Source of the DNA: Pithys albifrons albifrons
Taxonomy: Eukaryota; Chordata; Aves; Passeriformes; Thamnophilidae
Length of the DNA: 64,000 nt
Direction: 5' to 3'
Assembly (NCBI RefSeq): GCF_047495875.1
Contig: NC_092472.1
Coordinates: 1,920,849-1,984,848, forward strand
Part shown: positions 59,487 through 64,000 of the stretch, piece after piece
Layout: each line of letters opens with the position of its first letter
Position numbering within the stretch: position 1 is the stretch's first letter
Position numbers and translations under genes: made by a program
Notes under the pieces: generated by a model
What the model was told of the DNA's origin: nothing
The model's database searches: none
Seen by the model: only the letters and a program-made list of their open reading frames with translations

Positions 59487-61155
59487 GTACAGTGTGGCAG
59501 CTCTTTCTTCTGTATGTTACTTATTTTTCTTTTTCAAAGTAAGGGATCCTTGCTGCTCTTGGACAGTACCCATTCCTACTAATACTTTTTGCTATTTTTT
59601 TTCCTTTTAATTTTATTGCTGGTACTTTGTGATGCTCTGCCATGTTTAGGATCTTTGAGCTTGCTTGGTAAGCAAGAAAAGTCTGCTTGGCTGTGGGGTG
59701 CTGTTTCTGGCAGAGTTTGTCCTCAGTAGTATTTGCTGATGTTAATGCTTTAGTGTCTTAATGAAATGTCCATGTACAGGGGGCAAAAGTCATGGCTGGG
59801 CAGCTTTTCCAAAGAACTGAGTGGTGGTGCTCGTTAGTCCTGTGCTGAAATGCCCATTTGAGAAGGGTTTGAATCCCTGTTTGTTGTGGGTATGTTCTGT
59901 GTTTGCATAGCTTGTACATAACCTTAAATTGCGTGTGGAATTTGTTTTGTTCAACAGCACTGCTGTGACTCATTCTTGTGTAGGTAAGTTTTCAAAAGAA
60001 GGCAGAGGTGTGGGCAGTTCCACTTATCAGGAATAGCATAATTCTTGTAAAGCATTTTTTGCCTCTTTGTTCTGCTGATATGTACAAACCAAAATTGCTT
60101 ATGCACCTCTGACGCTTCTTGGGACTTTTTGCACAGATTTATCTTGGAAAATAAACTGGATACAGTCTAAAATGGATTGCCAGTTGGTTATGTATCTCAA
60201 ATCTGATTGCACTAAATGGGAGTAGGGTTGTGATGGCAATGCAATAAATGCTTCTAAACTGCTTTGTGATGGATTGTTCTGCACTGTGGGAAGTGGTTGT
60301 ACAAAATCTATGAATCTGTACACCTGCTTGGAGTGCCCTCCCTGCTTGGAGTGTACCTTCCAGAGGTCACATATTGCCCATTCATTTTGAAGAGTCTGAC
60401 AGAGGTATTTTTTTCTCAGTAAGGCAGTCCTCATCTTCATTGTCATCACCTCTTTGTTAGATTTAAGAGGTAACTTTAAAATTATGATGCTGCTAATAAC
60501 TGTGTTTGTTCTTCCTTTTATAAACTTGCTGCTTGTGCTGGGCTTGGAAGCTGTATCTGATCGTTGTGCTTCTGTTGCAAAACAGGTGATGGTGCCTTAG
60601 AGAATTGCAGCAGAGTGTGTTTGGGAAAAGACTTATGGACTTGCTTGCTAATCTTAAATTAGCAGTAATTATAGTCATTGGATTAATTTTGTCTCATTGG
60701 AGGTGAACAAGAAGTTGAATGAGATGATATATTTGTTCTTCTGAAATTAAGTGCCTGAGTCTCTTGAGGAGAGTAAACGTCATCTTCTAGGTGTGATTAA
60801 AGAAAACATTCTGGTTGTGAGTCTGGGAGTTTAAATTTAAGATGATCTTGCTTCTCATCTGCAAGTGCAGGGCTGGACAGCTTTCAAATGCTGCTTCTCT
60901 GCTGCAGAGAGGAGCGACAATCTGGCATCAGATTGTGAATTGTGCAGTTGTGAATTGCCCTGCAGATGTTGGGTTTTGTCTTTATAAAGCTGTTGTGTTT
61001 TGCAGTTAGTTGAGCCCTGAAGAACAGGAGCACTGTCAGCAGACAGATGTGAGCACACCAAGCAGAGGACCAGCCTGTCTTCTGAAGTTGCACAGGGCGT
61101 TAAACGTGGGGGACATTCTCAAACGCCGTTTCTTCCCGCTTTGCTTTTCCCCCAG
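59487..61155 (+). other. CTNNA1: CTNNA1 intron 5
   Basis: A GT-AG intron (GTACAG donor, TTTTCCCCCAG acceptor) of AT-rich unique DNA. No transposon, RNA gene or extra exon was recognised. Confidence 0.88.
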
Positions 61156-61422
61156 GAACTGAAAGACGTGGGTCACCGTGACCAGATGGCGGCGGCCAGG
61201 GGGATCCTGCAGAAGAACGTGCCCATCCTGTACACGGCGTCCCAGGCCTGCCTGCAGCACCCCGACGTCGCTGCCTACAAGGCCAACCGCGACCTGATCT
61301 ACAAGCAGCTGCAGCAGGCGGTGACGGGCATCTCCAACGCCGCCCAGGCCACCGCTGCCGACGACGCTGCCCAGCAGCAGGGCGGGGGGGGGGAGCTGGC
61401 CTACGCCCTCAACAACTTTGAT
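61156..61422 (+). CDS. CTNNA1: CTNNA1 exon 6, residues 197-285
   Basis: 267 nt (89 codons), bounded by CCCCCAG and GTGAGT. It encodes ELKDVGHRDQMAAARGILQK, then NVPILYTASQACLQHPDVAA, ending ELAYALNNFD. This completes the N-terminal four-helix region and reaches the linker to the middle (M) domain, which in this family binds vinculin when the protein is under tension. A run of ten G (61384-61393) encodes part of a poly-Gly linker and would shift frame if it slipped. The exon is GC- and CpG-rich like exon 4. The next coding exon, expected to begin KQIIVDP in the family, is not in the window. Confidence 0.97.
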
Positions 61423-61453
61423 GTGAGTTCTGAACCCTTTGTGTTCCAGAAAA

Positions 61454-61570
61454 GGCAGTTCAATGCCACCCTGACACCCAGTCCTGTCAGATCTGGGAAG
61501 CTGAGCAGGGTCAGCTCGGTTAGCACTTGGATGGGAGACCTCCTGGGAATACCGTGGGCTGCAGGTTGTT
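61454..61570 (+). pseudogene. 5S rRNA-derived sequence (pseudogene or 5S-type SINE head)
   Basis: About 117 bp aligns along nearly the whole vertebrate 5S rRNA, with recognisable blocks CCACCCTGA, GATCTGGGAAGCTGAGCAGG (61490-61509; A-box region), GGTTAGCACTTGGATGGGAG (61518-61537; C-box region) and CCTGGGAATACCG. The 3' half looks about 85 percent identical to the 5S sequence as I recall it; the 5' third is more diverged. The T-run terminator is missing. It may be a lone 5S pseudogene or the head of a 5S-derived SINE such as the AmnSINE type. It is in sense with CTNNA1, 31 bp after the exon 6 end. Confidence 0.85.
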
Positions 61571-61678
61571 CTAGTCCTGAGGACTTTGCTGTCACCATCC
61601 AAGCTCATTTAGGAGCAAAGAGTGGGGCCAGTTCTGCGCACACTGTGCCTCACCTGAGATGTCCACCAGGCAGGCTCG

Positions 61679-62503
61679 AAGGACACAGCCACATGGGTAC
61701 AGTCCTTCCCAAGTCTGGGTACAGCCCTGCCCAAATCCAGGCTCCAAGGACACACCCACGTGGGTACAGCCCTGCCCAAATCCAGATGCCAGGGACACAC
61801 CCACGTGGGTACAGCCCTTCCTAAGTCCTGGCTTGAAGGACACTCCCACGTGGGTACAGCCCTTCCCAACTTTGGGCTCCAAAGACACACCCACGTGGGT
61901 ACAGCCCTTCCTAAGTCCTGGCTTGAAGGACACTCCCACGTGGGTACAGCCCTTCCCAACTTTGGGCTCCAAGGACACACCCACGTGGGTAAAGCCCTTC
62001 CCAAATTCAGGCTGGAAGGACACACCCTCATGGATACAGCCCTTCCTAAATCCAGGCTTGAAGGACACTGCCACGTGGGTAGAGCCCTTCCCAAATCTGG
62101 GCTCCAAGGACACACCCATGTGGGTACAGCCCTGCCCAAATTTGGGCTCCAAGGACACTCCCACATGGGTACAGCCCTTCCCAACTTTGGGCTCCAAGGA
62201 CACTCCCACGTGGGTACAGCCCTTCCCAACTTTGGGCTCCAAGGACACTCCAACATGGGTACAGCCCTTCCCAACTTTGGGCTCCAAGGACACTCCCACA
62301 TGGGTACAGCCCTTCCCAACTTTGGGCTCCAAGGACACTCCCACATGGGTACAGCCCTTCCCAACTTTGGGCTCCAAGGACACTCCCACATGGGTACAGC
62401 CCTTCCCAACTTTGGGCTCCAAGGACACACCTACGTGGGTACAGCCCTTCCCAACTTTGGGCTCCAAGGACACTCCCACGTGGGTACAGCCCCTCCCAAA
62501 TCT
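61679..62503. repeat. 45-bp minisatellite, 18 units, in CTNNA1 intron 6
   Basis: The unit contains AAGGACACWCCCACRTGGGT, then ACAGCCCTTCCCAACTTTGG and GCTCC. Unit starts (AAGGA or variant) fall at 61679 and then at 61746 plus every 45 bp to 62466, so the last 17 units show no indel. The first unit is 67 bp, with a 22-bp internal partial duplication. The 3' half is nearly homogeneous, while 5' units carry TCCTAAGTCCTGGCTTGAAG-type variants. Because 45 is 15 codons, several frames on both strands stay open (up to 296 codons); these are artefacts of the period. Confidence 0.97.
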
Positions 62504-64000
62504 TCCTTCACGAAGTCAAGCCATGATGGTGATGTTTAAGAAAAAGTGATAACTCAACTGTGTCCATTCACCTGGTTTAGTAGTGACAGCTTACTTGTAT
62601 TTATGGTGCCTGCAAGGTCATTTTCTACTGGAATACAGCAGGTAAAAAAAAAAGTCTTTTTGCAAACTAGGGTTGATGGAATGGAGAAAGTTATATATGT
62701 GGTTCTTGGTGATTGAAGGCTGTCAAGTCAGACTAGCTCTGAAATAGCAGTTAGCCCACTGCTACCTTAGATGTAACCCCTTGGTTTATTTGAAATTGAT
62801 TATTTCATAATATATTTATGTAATATATTCTTGTAGGTGACAGAAATGATTTATTAAAAGTGAACAATGTCTTTGGAATTGCCCAAACTACCTATTGAGA
62901 GGAACATGAAGTGGGAAGTTTAATATGATCTTTGGTTGGGAATGAAGTAATTTCACACTGATGTGTTGTACTGATCTGTCATGTTCTTTGTCTCACGTTC
63001 AGCACGTTGCTGAGGACAGCCATGCATTTTTACTGAGATCTTGCCTTTTGAAGCCAGGATTCTGTGTCTACCACTGATTCAGCCTCTGAATTTTAAGCAT
63101 GTTAGCACTAACTTACCTCTAGAACTTTATTTAATATTGCAAAGCCATCACTCAAAAGGTATTTAATAGTTGTGGTTTTGTCAGATTATGCTCACAGTCT
63201 TCTTTTTGCTCTTACTACTCTTGTTCCTCCTTTCTGCCATGTTTCTTTTACCAGGATAAAGCTCTATTTGAGTTCTCCCTGTGCCTGGTGGGATGCCTTT
63301 CTCTGTGATCTCTTGGGTAACAAGAGGATGTCAGGGCTGTCTTGATCTTTGTGACTGACTTCAGTTTAAAGTCTGCCTTTCTGATTCCGTCAGCTGTGTG
63401 CTCAGTGAGCCTTAGGAGTGTGCCTCGGGTTCCCCTGAGGGACCACAGGTTCTCACAGGCCCTGTGGGAGGGGAAGGCAGGCCCTGCAGCAGCAGCACAG
63501 TGTCAGGGGCTGACTTAGTGCACAGAATTGAAGCAGCAATTCCATTCAGGTTTTGAATTGCCTTATCCACCTCAAACCATCCAACGAGATTTCTGATATG
63601 TCACTGTATTTTACTATACAAACCTGCCAGTAAAAAACTGGAGACTACTTTTTTGAGTGTTTTGCAGTTCACATAAGTTTGTGAGCTTGTAATTCCACCT
63701 TGTGAGGCTCTGTGCTAGCAGCAGTGCTGGATCAGCAGGCCTGCTCAGTGCACCGTGTGTGCGATGGCTTTGTCTCTCATCCCTGCCAGAGGAGGCTGAC
63801 AAAACAAATGTGGTGAGCTTCTTGGCAGATGTTATCCCTGCACTTCATTTCCTGCTGCTGCTTGAGTGTTATTGTGCTCCTGTAACAGAGACTCTGCACA
63901 CACATGCCCCCAGATACTCCAGTGATGGTAAAATATTAAATGGCTACCAGAAGATAACAAGCTGATTGTTATCTCTCCTTTTTGATGGTGCAGCTCATGC

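Larger units (their letters stand above)
61423..64000 (+). other. CTNNA1: CTNNA1 intron 6, partial (continues past the window)
   Basis: Starts with the donor GTGAGT. It holds a 5S-derived sequence (61454-61570) and a 45-bp minisatellite (61679-62503), then AT-rich unique DNA (62504-64000) with no exon recognised. In mammals LRRTM2 lies inside a CTNNA1 intron on the opposite strand; no leucine-rich-repeat coding sequence is seen here. Confidence 0.85.

Noticed and set aside
59860..59885. tRNA B-box-like word (GGTTTGAATCCC)
   Set aside because: No matching A box or cloverleaf arms could be found around it.
61454..61570. Functional 5S rRNA gene
   Set aside because: Substitutions throughout, a degraded 5' third and no T-run terminator; better called a pseudogene or SINE head.
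61592..62549. Open frames of 259-296 codons on both strands encoding 15-residue repeats
   Set aside because: The 45-bp repeat period keeps frames open; none is in the CTNNA1 exon frame beyond 61824 and no family is recognised.
61423..64000. LRRTM2 nested antisense in the CTNNA1 intron, as in mammals
   Set aside because: No leucine-rich-repeat coding sequence is present on the minus strand in this part; it may lie beyond the window.

Overview
The window reads as bird nuclear DNA, most likely a small GC-rich chromosome of a modern bird. It carries at least seven CR1 retrotransposon fragments, including 3' ends with the avian ATTCTRTGA-type tail and one internal piece with an F-A-D-D reverse-transcriptase box. 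It also has a solo LTR, GC-rich minisatellites and a compact vertebrate gene with GT-AG introns. There are no bacterial-style operons, and nearly all long open frames outside the exons are artefacts of GC-rich or period-locked repeats.

The one gene I can identify is CTNNA1 (alpha-E-catenin), on the + strand in the right half. A CpG island at about 31.55-32.52 kb holds the inferred promoter and a probable non-coding first exon ending at a GTGAGT donor (31711). After an intron of about 18 kb come five coding exons: 49648-49754, 51603-51798, 58479-58645, 59367-59486 and 61156-61422. They join in frame to give the first 285 residues: the start codon, the beta-catenin-binding and dimerisation region, and the rest of the N-terminal helical bundles. 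The middle and actin-binding parts lie beyond the right edge.

Layout: 1-31 kb is upstream intergenic DNA with no recognisable coding exon. It is a GC-rich background with AT-rich islands that look like candidate conserved regulatory elements, three CR1 fragments, one minus-strand solo LTR (23840-24365) with TG...CA ends and a 4-bp flanking duplication, a diverged inverted repeat pair (about 15.5 and 17.4 kb), an isolated CpG-rich patch (11.3-11.56 kb), and a 22-bp minisatellite of exactly 24 indel-free units (29368-29895). A C-rich tract (30.98-31.51 kb) abuts the CTNNA1 CpG island. 31.7-64 kb is CTNNA1, with four CR1 fragments in its introns. The final intron in view starts with a 5S-rRNA-derived sequence 31 bp past the exon 6 end, followed by a 45-bp (15-codon) minisatellite.

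I found no novel multi-gene system. The most interesting objects are the two phase-locked minisatellites, the 5S-derived element next to a coding splice donor, and the diverged inverted repeat pair of unknown family. Statements about conservation and expression are inference from one sequence.
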